The translations under genes were made by a program, and so were the position numbers. The notes under the pieces were generated by a model. The model saw nothing but the letters and a program-made list of their open reading frames with translations, was not told the origin of the DNA and searched no databases. From NCBI GenBank assembly GCA_032716605.1, contig CM064552.1:3520108-3584107 (forward strand): a DNA stretch of 64,000 nucleotides, read 5' to 3'. This DNA comes from Paralithodes platypus. Its lineage: Eukaryota > Arthropoda > Malacostraca > Decapoda > Lithodidae. Below, piece by piece: positions 1-10,979 of this stretch (positions within the stretch are counted from its first letter, which is position 1; each line of letters opens with the position of its first letter).

Positions 1-139
1 CAGATTTATACAGTATAGGGCATACAGTACACCCTGATGGTCCATATCACATTCAAAATTCATTCACTTGTTTGTTTATGTTTTCTAGATTGATGTTTTG
101 AGTCTTCAATTATTTTTGTTCTCGTTTTCGGTGTATTTT

Positions 140-300
140 CTGTCTTGATAGCGTAATGCATAAATGCGCAGAATTTCGGTGTGAGTATCCTAGCTTCGAG
201 TCTTTGGAGTGCCACATGTATTTGTTGAATTAATTAATTGAGTATAGAAGTAAAGTTTGGTTGGTGAGAAAATATTAATTTGTGTCTGTCTTATTGTTCA
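140..300 (+). repeat. tRNA-headed SINE unit
   Basis: The unit has a tRNA-like head with an A-box-like TAGCGTAATGC and a degenerate B box (GCTTCGAGTCT). A body follows that reads CACATGTATTTGTTG, then a stretch ending near GGTTGGTGAGAAAATA. The same order recurs at 2475, 3753 and, reversed, near 21.8 and 23.6 kb, so it is an interspersed family. The head does not fold into a functional tRNA cloverleaf. Confidence 0.6.
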
Positions 301-540
301 TAATTTAATCCACTTTTGGTTGGTATTTAGGGCAAAAATTGTCAAAATTAGGCAATTTTTTTGTTTTTTTGGAGGTGTCTACCATAAGGTATTTTTCCCA
401 TAAGGTATGTTTTAGGAATAGGATTTACACCATACCCGAAAGAGGAGTTATGGAGCTCCGATCTTACTTTCAACCATCTAGACAATTTTACCAACACACA
501 TAAACTTCGTTTGATGCGAAAATAGCCTCCCGAAAATATA

Positions 541-612
541 CCCGGGGCGGGAGTTGGAACCCGGGACCCTTGGTCTACGAGACAGTCACCCTACCAGTTA
601 GACCAATAGAGA
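541..612 (-). repeat. Degenerate tRNA-like sequence, probably SINE head
   Basis: On the minus strand this reads TGGTCTAACTGG (A-box-like), then a B-box-like GGGTTCCAACTCC closed by a short GGG/CCC stem. The acceptor stem is not complementary, so it is a tRNA-derived relic rather than a tRNA gene. It differs from the TAGCGTAATG family that dominates the rest of the window. Confidence 0.45.
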
Positions 613-681
613 GATCTTACTTGGCCTGGTCGGCTCAAGTATGTTTCTGCATCTTGTTCAGTTTAGGCTAACCTATATTTA

Positions 682-1630
682 CAGTAAACTTCCGTTAATC
701 CGAAGGGCAGCGGACCGGCCCTCGTTCGGATTAGTGGATTTTTCGGATTATCGGACTTTACCCCTATGAACCTGTGTATGACGAAAACATTGAGGCATTA
801 GGCCACCCAAATGTCACAATGGTGCACACACACATATCATATGTTCATGAAATCACTTCAAAAGTTTACCATTGTCATTGTAGCCTATTACCTACTTCAA
901 AACATTCAGATTAATGGTCAAAGGAATCTGCTGATATAAACGTCTTCTTCTTCTTCCGTCTACTAGCGAGTTTGTCTTGCTCTTGAAGATCAGATCAGAT
1001 GTGGTTCGGGAAGTAATGCCTTAACAACGGCACTTCCCTGAGAGGTTCTTGTGATTTTCATTTTGTGACGTGCTCTGTTATATTATATTGTATTGAAAGC
1101 ACCCTTGTCTTGTTGTCTTGAAAGCACCCTTGGGACGCTCCGATCACTGAACTATAAATCGTAGCGTATCGGAACGTCCAAAGGTGCGTTTTCAAGCTCA
1201 AGACTAATACGTCCAAAGGTGCGTTTTCAAGCTCAAGACTGAATGCGCTTGCAGAAAATGCGGTGCAAGCCAGTAGCGCATCGGAGCGTCCCAAGGATGC
1301 GTTCAAGAGCAAAACAAACTCTAGCAGACGATGTGGAAGAAGAAGGTGTTTACGTTTATATCAGTAGCTTCCTTTGACCATTAATCTGAATGTTTTTAAG
1401 TAGGTAATAGGCTACAATGACAATGGTAAACTTTTAAAGTGAATTCATGAACATATGATATGTGTGTGCTCCATTATGTGTCATTTGAGTGGACTAATGC
1501 CTCAAAAAGGGGACTTTGGGACTTCTTGAAATTCGGACCATCGGGTGAATTCGGATTTGGCCTCAAATTGAAAAATTCGGACTATTGGGAGATTCGAATC
1601 ATCGGTCGTCGGATTAACGGACTTTTACTG
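682..1630. mobile_element. Pogo/Tigger-type non-autonomous foldback element
   Basis: The element starts CAGTAAACTTCCGTTAATCC and ends with the inverse (CGGATTAACGG, then TTTTACTG). It is flanked by TA at 680-681 and 1631-1632, the target duplication of Tc1/mariner/pogo elements. The arms (about 682-956 and 1337-1630) stay complementary for nearly 300 bp, including the GTAGCCTATTACCTACTT stretch near 880 and its inverse near 1400. The centre carries a directly repeated motif (GTCCAAAGGTGCGTTTTCAA, twice near 1165-1235) and no transposase ORF, so it would need a transposase in trans. Confidence 0.8.
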
Positions 1631-2474
1631 TACTGACTTTACATGTTGTTCCTAATACTGTACGCGGATTCCTAATACGCGCCGCCATGTGTCGCCCATA
1701 TAGGCACGAATTAGGATAGTTGTCTGTATATAAGCTAACCACATAATAATTTTTACAGGTTGGTGTTGGGTTCCCTGATGTCAGAAGTATAGGACAACCG
1801 TTGGAGGACCAGAACAGGACACCTTCCACTACACGGGGCCATCGGATACAACTGTTTGACCAACAACAACAACTGTGCCAAAATAATGTGAGTCTTTAAG
1901 AATTTAATCTATATTTTTACTGTTCTTTTGATGATAATGTATTGTTCATGTTAGAGTGTTATTTCCACAGCGATTTTGATTAGTTATTTTGTCTTTATAT
2001 TGTCTTTTGTCCAAGTTTTGGTTTGTTTAGTTTGCAAGTTTGACATTTTAATTGCCTTCCTCGTTTTTGTTTGTTTATTTTGCAAGTTTTACATTATAAT
2101 ATGGTGATAAATGTATAAACTTGGTCTTACTATGATGCAGAGACATAGTAGTTTCATATATTTTCATTAAGTACAGTATTGAGAAATTAGCTACTAAGGG
2201 ATTCAATTTATCGTCAGCACACATACCCCATAGCTGTGGGTGGCCGACTCGAGACAGAGCCTGGTTAGTAATCGGACAAAACTATAGTACTGTAATTTCA
2301 ACCAACAACAATGGGGCTTGTCTTGGAATAGGACATCTAGAACTTCCCAAATTTACTAATTCCTTGAACATGACGATACTGCGTTGTTATGTGTGTGATT
2401 AGTTTGCTTGGGAAACAGATTAACTTGCTCATGTAGTAATGTACACCCTATGTGGTGGATTGTGTTCTTTTATT
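1631..2474. other. Non-coding interval with dispersed repeat pieces
   Basis: No credible gene. It contains a copy of the SINE core (GCGATTTTGATTAGTTATTT to GCAAGTTT, about 1965-2053). It also holds a copy, near 2209-2262, of the CATACCCCATAGCTGTGGG motif that appears reversed in tandem at 19.1-19.5 kb. Confidence 0.5.
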
Positions 2475-2705
2475 CTTGGTAGCGTAATGCATAAATGCGC
2501 GGAATTTTGATGTGCGTGTCCTAGGAATGCCACATGTATTTGTTGATTTCATTAATTGAGTTTAGAAGTAAAGTTGGTTGGTGAAAAAATATAATAATTT
2601 ATTAAGCTTTATTTGCACATAGCGATTTTGATTAGTTCTTTAGCATTTATCTTGTGTTGTCCCAGTTTTGGTTTGTTTATTTTGGAAGTTTTACATTTTA
2701 ATATG
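2475..2705 (+). repeat. Composite tRNA-derived SINE, fairly complete copy
   Basis: The order is a tRNA-like head (TAGCGTAATGCATAAATGCG), then CACATGTATTTGTTGATTTC, then AAGTAAAGTTGGTTGGTG. The core follows (CACATAGCGATTTTGATTAG, with the TTTTGGTTTGTTTATTTTG segment), and the copy ends ACATTTTAAT. The B box is partly deleted here. This copy links the head to the core that elsewhere occurs alone more than a dozen times. Confidence 0.6.
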
Positions 2706-2767
2706 ATGTAACTACAGTAATGCAGTTATTAACACTGCTTACTGTCTTGATTGACAGGGCTATACTC

Positions 2768-3400
2768 TGTCTTGATAGCGTAATGCTTAGTGTGCGGATT
2801 TTTGGTGGGAGTATCCTAGGTTCGAGTCCTTGGAGTACCATATGTATTCATTACTTTCATTGATTTCATTACTTAGATTTATTTGTAAATTAATTGGTGA
2901 GTTGGTGAAAACTAATATGAATAGCCTAATGGTTAGTGTGCTGAATTTCGGTGTGAGTATCCTAGGTTCGAGTCCTTGGAGTACCACATGTATTCATTAC
3001 TTTCATTGATTTCATTAGTGGTGTTTGATTTGTGTTGGTGGTGTAATGGTTTAGATGCTTGTGTTCTGGGTGTGGTGTCCGAGTTGGAATCCCGGAGGAC
3101 CATATGCTTTCATTAGTTTATTCAAGTACATTGGGGTTTGTAGTTGATGATTAATGTTAAGAACGGGGTGTTACTTAATTTGATAGCGTAATACTTAGTG
3201 CGCGGAATTTCGATGTGAGTATCCTAGGTTCGAGTCCTTGGAGTACCACATGCATTCATTACTTTTATTTCATAAATTTTATTTTATTTAGCGTTATTTC
3301 CACGTAGCGATTTTGATAAGTTATTTGGCTTTATATTGTCTTTGTCCAAGTTTTGGTTTATTTAGTTTGCAAGTTTAAGATTTTAATTTTATTGTTTTCA
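2768..3400 (+). repeat. Cluster of four tRNA-like SINE heads plus core
   Basis: Heads lie at about 2770-2850, 2915-2995, 3033-3105 and 3178-3255. Three are of the TAGCGTAATGCTTAG / GGTTCGAGTCCTTGGAG type. The third (GGTGTAATGGTTTAGATGC, then TGGAATCCCGGAGGACCA) is a second subtype found reversed at 22.6, 39.7 and 59.8 kb. Each is followed by a CATATGTATTCATT-like stretch. A core copy ends the cluster near 3390. Confidence 0.6.
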
Positions 3401-3752
3401 TTAGTTAGGTTTATCTGTAAATGTATTGGCGGGTTGGTGAAAACAAATATGAATGTTTTAATTTGATGGTAAATTGGTATCTCGCCATTCTGAATACTCC
3501 ACTATTTCATGAGTTATACAAGGTCTTTTTCAAGATGATTTTAATTTGGTATCTCGACATCCTGATTACTCGACTATTAGCAAGATTTTGTAGCGAAATA
3601 GTTTATTATTTTCTTTCATGATTTTTCTAAAGCGTTTTTCCACAGATTTTGTTTAGTGTGTTGTCATTTTGATATTTGTTTATTTTAAGGAGTTTGTTAT
3701 ATTAATTAGAACTAACCTTTGAGGGAGTTTTCAAGTTTTATATATTTTATGT

Positions 3753-4520
3753 CTTGATAGCGTAATGGATATGCGGAATTTTGGTGTGAGTATCCTAGGT
3801 TTGAGTCCTGGGAGTGCCACATGTATTTGTTGTTGTTGTTGTTCCCCAAGCTGCCTGGCTGAACAGCCCCAAGGCCCCAAGCAAGGCCAAGGCCATAACC
3901 GAGCGCCCCCACAGAACCCTCCCCGCCTACCACAATAAAGCCTGGGTGACCGAAGCCACTCCATGGCGGAGAGCTGAGGAGGGCGCGGAAACTCCCGGGA
4001 AACCAAAGCCCCACCCAGGGCCCTGTGCCCCTCAGCAATTATGAAGAGAAAGTTGAGGGGCAAAGGAAAAATGTGACGCTTTGGCTTCCAATCTTGGTAG
4101 ATTGGGAGGTCAATCCACGGAAGAGACGCCGCCACTCGAGATCTAGGAAGTATATAAGTAAAAGGAACAGTCAGAGTATGCTATGGGTATGGTAGAGATC
4201 GCTCAGTTCTCACGCTGATAGACCAGCCCATCACCATATGACTAGAACCCAATCCTCTCAGTATCAGCTAGGAAAGGCCCTAGAAAGCCGCCTTTGGCGG
4301 GGGGATAGCTCCCCTATTTCAACCCCTTTTGGGGTTGGGCACCCGCCCACACATGTATTTGTTGATTTCATTAATTGAGTTTAGAGGTGAAGTTGGTTGG
4401 TTGAAAAAACATAATATTTCATAATTTGATTTTGCTAAAGCATTTTTCCACATAGCGATTTTGTTTAGTGTGTTGTCGTTTCAATAGTTTTTAATTTTAA
4501 CGAGTTCTTTATATTAATTT
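3753..4520 (+). repeat. tRNA-headed SINE split by an insertion
   Basis: The head (3753-3816) runs into CACATGTATTTGTTG (3818-3832). The body resumes at 4350 with the same 15 bases and continues ATTTCATTAATTGAG, then the core (CACATAGCGATTTTG). The duplicated 15-mer is a clean target-site duplication around 3833-4349. Confidence 0.75.
3833..4349 (-). mobile_element. Retroelement 3' end inserted in a SINE
   Basis: It is flanked by the 15-bp duplication CACATGTATTTGTTG. On the minus strand it ends in an (AAC)n tail. The last ~25 codons (motif LFSQAAWG) resemble the C-terminus of the LINE at 35734-38971 (LFGQAA). The remaining ~430 bp do not match that LINE and are GC-rich, with a strong hairpin (GCCGCC/GGCGGC) near 4290-4305. 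It is either a 5'-truncated copy of a related LINE or a SINE that borrowed the LINE tail. Confidence 0.65.
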
Positions 4521-5460
4521 GAACATTAACTTTTGATCGATTTCAAGTTTTATGTTTTGATTAATTGCACATAGCGATTTTGAATAGTTGTTTTGTCTTT
4601 ATATTGTCTGGTCCCAGTTTTGGTTAGTTTATTTTGCAAGTTTTACAATTAGTGTTTTCACATAGCGATTTTGATTAGTTCTTTTGCCTTCATATTGTCC
4701 TTGTCCAAGTTTTGGTGTGTTTATATTGCAAGTACTGTATTACATTATAATTTCATAGTTATATTTTGCTTAAGCATTGTTTACACATAGCAATTTTGAT
4801 CAAGTTCTTTAGTCATTATGCTGTGTTCGTCTCAGTTTTGGTTTGTTTATTTTGCAAGCTTTACATTACAACTATAGTAAGAGTCCCTTGGTGTATGTAC
4901 TATATGTATATTCTCAGGCACATACCTCATAGCTTGGGGTGGCTGACTTGTTACAGGGACTTAAAGTGGATATTTACCATGAATCGTTAGACCGAGCTGC
5001 CCAAGCTCTTGCTGTCTACCAATAACACGGTGTGGGATCGAAGTGCAGACCCTTCTATCAGCAACCATACGCGCTAAAGCCCATAGCACAGCCCGTGGAA
5101 ACAGATTAACTTGCTCATGTAGTAATGTACACCCTTTGTGGTGGATTGTGATTGTAATAGCGATTTTGATTAGTTATTTACCAGAACGTCCCTGACTTCC
5201 CAAATTGTCTAATTCCTTGAACGTGACTATAGTGCGTTGTTATGTGTGCGATTGGTTTGCTTTGGAAACGGATTAACTTGCTAATGTAGTAATGTACACC
5301 CTATGTGGTGGATTGTGTTGTTTTATTTCATAAATTTTATTTTAGTAAGCGTTTTTTGCACATAGCGATTTTGATAAGTTATTTTGGCTTTATATTGTCT
5401 TTGTCCAAGTTTTGGTTTGTTTAGTTTGCAAGTTTTACATTTTAAATTATATTATTATTA
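4521..5460 (+). repeat. Field of SINE-core copies
   Basis: The core (ACATAGCGATTTTGATTAGT, then TCCCAGTTTTGGTT and GCAAGTTTTACATT) recurs at about 4568-4650, 4662-4745, 4785-4870 and 5343-5445, all on the plus strand. Between them is a segment containing GAAACAGATTAACTTGCTCA that occurs at 2414, 5099 and 5266. No gene is evident. Confidence 0.55.
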
Positions 5461-5584
5461 GAAATGTTTATGTTTGATTGACTATATATATATTGACTAA
5501 CCTGCCTTCGGGTATTTTTATGTGTTACTAATTTATATATATTGACTAACCTGCCTTCGGGTATTTTTCTAATGTGTTACTAAC
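5460..5584 (+). repeat. Local tandem duplication
   Basis: A unit of about 60 bp is present twice, carrying ATTGACTAACCTGCCTTCGG and ending GTGTTACTAA. The copies differ by a few bases. Nothing coding. Confidence 0.7.
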
Positions 5585-6065
5585 CGAGTGGTGAGTGGCT
5601 GGGATATTTGGGCCTCCCCTACGACCTGTGCGGGTAGAGGCTTGACTTATCAGGTTGTGGAAGACCCATTTATTCCGACGATATAAGCCTTTTTTACACC
5701 ACCCCTTTCTCTCTCCCTGTGTCTTATTCTTCTTCTCTTCGCACTGGTGGAAAGGGAAATCGTGGCAGATGACCATGTCAACGATGGCTCCTTGAAACCT
5801 CCGAGGGTCCTTGAGATACGGTTAGAGCAGTGAGATTGGATACGACCCCGACTGGTGCACCCTTGCCACTGCGAGGTATTAGATAGCCGACAGGGACCAC
5901 TTCCATTTAACCCTCTGTGTACCGGTGATGTACTTTTCATGATATTCTTGAAGGTATTAGACGATTTTGTTCAGCTTGGGAAGGATGTCTACCCATTAAA
6001 AGGCTACAGACACTCAATTTTTGTGTGAGCATCCTAGGTTCGAGTCCTTGGAGTGACACATTTAT
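5585..6065. other. GC-richer non-coding interval
   Basis: No supported gene. At 5916-6000 is a left half of the TTAACCC foldback family (TTAACCCTCTGTGTACC, then GACGATTTTGTTCAGCTT). It breaks off at a SINE head fragment (TCCTAGGTTCGAGTCC near 6032). Confidence 0.4.
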
Positions 6066-6893
6066 TTGTTGACTGTCGCTACTAATAGAAATTTTTAATC
6101 AGTTCAAAAAGTTCCTCCTGCAATTAAGAAGCTTGATAGTATCTACTTAAGTATTTATAGTATCACAGTTCCTTCTTAAACTTAAAAAAATTGTCAAAAT
6201 ATAGATAGAATATAATTATAGACCTAGAGATTACAGAATGGGTTAGGATGTTATAAAGTCCAAATGTCTGACTATCATAGAAGCACTACAAATACCACAC
6301 GATGCAGGGTATGCTGTGAGGATCACAACAGGGGACACAGTACTGTAGTAAAAAAACACAAAATGAGAGAAGAAACCTCCGAGAAATGTGACAACTGCAA
6401 AGAAGGCTACTGGGCATGCTAACAAAATGTACGGAAAAACTCTTATCATATTAAAAACCAAAAGAAACAGTAAATAATGTTCCTGTAACATTATTTGCTG
6501 GTTCTCGGGTTTTTTAATATGACTTAAGAGTTTTTCCGCACATTTTGGTAGCATGCCCAGTAGCCTTCTTTGCAGTTGCCACATTTCTTGGAAGTTTCTT
6601 CTCTCATTTTGTGTTTTTTTTACTACAGTACTGTGTCCCCTGTTGTGATCCTCACAGCATACCCTGCATCGTGTGGTATTTGTAGTGCTTCTATGATAGT
6701 CAGACCTTTGGCCTTTATGACATCTTAACCCCTTCTGTAATCTGTAGGTCTATAATGATATTCTATCTATATTTTGACAATTTTTTTAAGTTTAAGAAGG
6801 AACTGTGATACTAAAAATATTTAAATAGTTTGAAGCTTGTTAATTGCTGGAGGCCCTTTTTCAACTGATTAAAATAGTGTATTAGTAGCCACA
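6066..6893. repeat. Large palindrome with ~410-bp arms
   Basis: The left arm (6066-6481) and right arm (6487-6893) are near-perfect reverse complements around a ~5-base centre (CCTGT). Matching landmarks include CATGCCCAGTAGCCTTCTTT on the right and its complement on the left. The outer ends (AATTGCTGGAGGCCC, CTGATTAAAATAG) resemble the foldback units at 44.6-45.6 kb, so it may be an expanded member of that family. Single strands would form a very long hairpin. Confidence 0.85.
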
Positions 6894-6970
6894 GTAAAAG
6901 TTTAAGGCATGACACTGGTACTTACAATGCTATAGTCTATTTATTACAAGTCGGCCAAAGCTCTTGAGTA

Positions 6971-7147
6971 CTAACCTCTAGACCTGATCACGTTCTAAGG
7001 TGATCTCCCAAGAAAAATTGACCTATGCAGCGTTGGAAACTTCTCACCGAGGCGCTATGACATGTGCATAGTGCCTCGGTGAGAAGTTCCCAACGCTGCA
7101 TAGCTCAAATTTTCTTTCCTTAGAACGTGATCAGGTCTAGAGGTTAG
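6971..7147. repeat. Second palindrome, ~88-bp arms
   Basis: The arms read CTAACCTCTAGACCTGATCA inward to CACCGAGGCGCTATG, then the inverse from CATAGTGCCTCGGTG outward. The loop is about 7 bp. Mismatches are few and clustered near AAGGTGATCTCCC. No TIR-element signature or target duplication is recognised. Confidence 0.8.
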
Positions 7148-7269
7148 TTTCAAGAAGTTTGGCGTAGTTTTAACGAATACACTATAGCATTTCCAGTATT
7201 TATTATCATGGTTTAATGTTTTTAATGATTACACTTCATAAATTAGTGAACGAAATTCTCTCTGCTTCA

Positions 7270-7597
7270 AAATTCCTCACTTGACCCCTTCACCGCCATT
7301 GTTATTTTCATCGTATTGTGGATTTATGTATGTACACTCGGTACAAAAAGTATCTGCACCTCTACGCTGATCATCAGGTGTGTACAGCTCGATAGGGTTG
7401 GTACCTCTGCCTGCAACTATATCCGATCGTCTCTGACACATGGATATAGTTGCAGGCAGAGGTACCAACCCTATCGAGTTGTACACACCTGATGATCAGC
7501 GTAGGGGTGCAGATACTCTTTTTGACCGAGTGTACATACATAAATCCAGAATACGATGAAAATAATAATGGCGGTGAAGGGGTCAAGTGAGGAATTT
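7270..7597. repeat. Third palindrome, ~155-bp arms
   Basis: The left arm (7270-7424, beginning AAATTCCTCACTTGACCCC) is mirrored by the right arm (7442-7597, ending GGGGTCAAGTGAGGAATTT), with a 17-bp loop. Reading frames through it are by-products of the symmetry. Confidence 0.85.
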
Positions 7598-7599
7598 CT

Positions 7600-9017
7600 G
7601 TTTTGTGTATTATGTTTCATATTTGTTTTGCTAAATATTTTGTTCCACATACAGTACTGTATTGACTTTGATTAGTTGTTTTTTGTCTTTATATTGTGTC
7701 GTCCCAGTTTTGGATGATATTGGAATTGGCTACTGACTAACTTTAGGAATAAAATGCAAGTTGTTACATATATTTTGTTTTCTTTTCAGGTCAAGTGTGT
7801 CTATGATGTAACAAGAATCTGTTGGCTGTTGCCGTGGTGGTATGGCTGCCTGGTCCCGGCCTCTACTGCTTTAAGAAATGTAAGTACTGTACCGTATATT
7901 CATAATCGTTTTGATTACGGTTGCTTAGTTTATCATAATGTATGTTCCATCAATTGCATCTATTCAATCAACTTCCAGTTACTTAAGCAGTTGACTTGTG
8001 TTGATGCTTTTAATAAAGCAGTGAAGTCGCACTTATTTCTGAAGGCTTATAATACTGCGGATCATACAGTTACTGTACTGATGACTATTAACATATATTT
8101 TTTGTTTGAAAAATTGAAGTTAATGCAAGTGCTCGTGAATCATCTTTGAAAATTGGCCCTCGTACAATACAGTACCAGCCTATTATTATTATTCTTAATA
8201 TTATCTACAGTTGTTGGCTTTGTTGTACTTTTGTCGTGTACGGTGGCGCTAATAAGTCATGTCCCAGCTGTCATTACGTTTGGCTCGCTCTGTGCTGTAT
8301 TAATGTCTGTCAGATGTTGAATAGGGTGGGTAAGTGTAGGAACATGTTTGTATATATCACTCGATATCAAGAAATGAAACTTGTATATTGGTGATACCAA
8401 TTATTGATCAAAATATACTTGGTGCCGAGACATGGACTTATTAGCACGACTGTACTTTGTCGTGTACTATTATGCATTTCTATAGTTGGTGTTTACTTGT
8501 GAATATTTTGATTGTATTGTTCTTTGCTTGGGTACTTTATATATTGGTTAGACACTTATGGTTTTCAGTATGGCTTGATTTGAGTAGTTTGCTTTGTCAT
8601 TGGAACTCTCTCCCAGAATCAGTATTTCCCTGTTCTTATGACTTGAATTGCTGTGTGTGTCCTGGCATTTTGGTTCGAACGTCCCTCGATTTTGGCCCTG
8701 TCACTCTTTGAACTCTGGGGGAAGACACTCGCTACAGGCAGTTTTGCGTGTTGTCTCCCTCACTCATATAGAACAAAACAAATTGGTTTTGCTTGTGTAT
8801 GGGTATATATTTGACAAGTTCTTGTTTGCTTGAATAGTTTACTTTGATATTTTCTCTACTTTTGAAATGACTCGTGTTGTTGCTCCCTTTTCTTTGTGTG
8901 TCAGTTTGTTTTATCAAGTTTCATTTTGATATGTTAGTTTCCTGAATGTTTAGCGTTATGTTGCTTATCTTATATCGTTTGCTTAACCCCTTCATGATTC
9001 ACACATCTTGACAGTAC
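7600..9017. other. Non-coding interval, no supported gene
   Basis: Short open frames on the plus strand (for example 7754-8149) lack recognisable domains and are interrupted. A CAG|GTAAGT-like or YAG-like motif here and there is not enough to call exons. A core-repeat fragment lies near 7665-7715. Confidence 0.4.
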
Positions 9018-9133
9018 AGTAACTTGGCTATCATTGTACATAGTTTTTGTCCGTTAACCCTTTGAGTACCAGAAGTAACTTGGCTATCATTTTGCATTGT
9101 TTTTGTCCGTTAACCCTTTGAGTACCAGCGATG
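9018..9133 (+). repeat. 58-bp tandem duplication
   Basis: AACTTGGCTATCATT to TTAACCCTTTGAGTACCAG is present twice in a row. The second copy leads into a TTAACCC foldback. Confidence 0.75.
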
Positions 9134-9295
9134 TGTGCTAGATTTGTGTTGTGGCTATATTTTGAAGATTGGTGGTTAAAAGGGTTGGTAGAGATATTAT
9201 TGAAGCCTTATTTGTTGCTAGAGGTCCTTCCTAAGCTGAATAAAATAGTCTTGCTGTCAGATTATAAAAAGGACTTCTCTGGTATTGAATGAGTT
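9111..9295. mobile_element. TTAACCC foldback MITE (family A), degenerate
   Basis: It starts TTAACCCTTTGAGTACC and has the family centre (GGTCCTTCCTAAGCTGAATA). The inverse terminus (TGGTATTGAATGAG) is mutated. Same family as 33691, 44406 and 59963. Confidence 0.5.
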
Positions 9296-10979
9296 TTTTG
9301 CTTATTTTAATGCGAGTTGCTTATCTGTTATGCGCAGTGATTTTGTTCTGTTGTCTTTATATTGTCTCGTCCCAGTTTGTTTATTTGCTTTACTTCATTT
9401 CTCATTAAAACAAAATTGTTAGTCATTATTGTTTGAGCATCCAGTCATTAGATACCTGATTTCCCTTTAATTTTGTTGCTCAAGCATAGCTTCCACAATG
9501 TTGAGGAGTTCTTTTAGTTTTGATTGTTAATATTTGTTGGATGAATGATAGGCTATATAATGTATTTGTTTCCAGTTATTTTGCCTTTGTCCCAGTTTTG
9601 GTTTGCTTAGTTTGAAATTTTAATGTATTGATGAAACATTGCTTAGCAATATAGGTAATGGCATATTTACTTAGGTCCTTACTATGTTGTATTTCTCAGT
9701 ACCAATAATTGATGCCTTCTTTTATATGTATAATTAACTATCAGTATATGCTCAGGCACTTATTAATCTTTACTCAGTTTAATATATAACTAAGAGATTA
9801 TATTATTGGTAAATGTACACGGATGCCAGCCACTCAGAAATTTATATTCTTGTAAGTCTATGTATATGAACCAGTTGTCCATTAAGTTTGGAATTTTATT
9901 AAGTTATTTCCATAGCAATTTTGATTAGTTCCTTTGAGTCGATCTTGTGTAGTCAAAGTTTTAGTTTGTTTAGTTTGAGTTTTAAATTATAATTTGGCAA
10001 AGCCAAATGTTACAAGGTTTTATTGAGAAACAAGTATACCAGGTCACTTTTATTAGACATGTTTTAAAAGTTTGAATTATAAAGTTTATAACAAATATCC
10101 AGTACCTAAAGAAATTACAGTACAGTACAAACTTTTAGTAACTTCAGTTTCCTAATTTATTTTGCCCTTACCATCTTTGGAAGTTTTAAATTTGTAATGT
10201 CCAATGACTTTAGTCAATGCTGCTTTTATAAAGTTATGATTGAGTTGTATAGATCATGGTCACCGATGCTTTAAAACTCTATAATTGTTGTGATATTACT
10301 AAAGTATTGAGTGATCAAATGTTATCTATTTAAAATGGCAGACTACAGTTGTTGATAATCCCAAAGCCTAATGTTTGTAAGTGATGGAACTAGTAGTTAC
10401 TATAAGTTACTATAAGTACATTGTAATATTTGGAAATACAGTAAAAGTTTTGAATACCATAATATCTTTATTTTTATTATAATACATGTAATAGATACAG
10501 TTCACCTTAGGTTCATACCAAAGGTTGGACTCTGAATATTTAAATCCCATTCAGTAAAGTTAAGACTAACAAATAAAGTAAAAAAAAAATCAGCCAAAAA
10601 AATAAGTAAAAAAAAAAAAAAAAATCAGCTATAGTCAAAACAATGAATGGAATTTAGAATTCAGTTAGCGGTCATTTTGCAACATGTTGCCAGTCAGAGC
10701 TCCGAACATATCAGAACTGTGGACATGCAACATTTTCCGAAGTCCAAGACTGGGCTCAGGAAAATGTTTAATTGGTTTGGACTTTGGAAATTTCCACTGG
10801 ACTTAGAAAAATTTGACAAGTCCAGGCTGGACTTAGCAAAATTCTGGGGGAAATCAGTCAAAAGTCTATGGGGTGAAACTCAAACATTTCACACCACAAA
10901 AACTTTTCTATCAAGATTCTTGCTGGCAATTTGTGGAGCTAGGTTCTACTTCACCATCCAGGCTTGGCCCAGCAACTCT
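9296..10979. other. Non-coding interval
   Basis: It contains SINE-core copies (about 9335-9400, 9570-9625, 9905-9990) and an A-rich stretch at 10575-10625. A 119-codon open frame (10647-11006) has no recognisable domain, runs into a hairpin, and contains a repeated nucleotide motif (GGACTT...AAATTT). I do not call it a gene. Confidence 0.4.

Noticed and set aside
5546..5940. Overlapping minus-strand frames of 76 and 96 codons
   Set aside because: No domain, overlapping in different frames, and one crosses the edge of a tandem duplication.
7754..8394. Two adjacent plus-strand frames of 131 and 82 codons
   Set aside because: Hydrophobic, low-information sequence in AT-rich DNA with no domain. 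Possible exons cannot be shown without transcripts.
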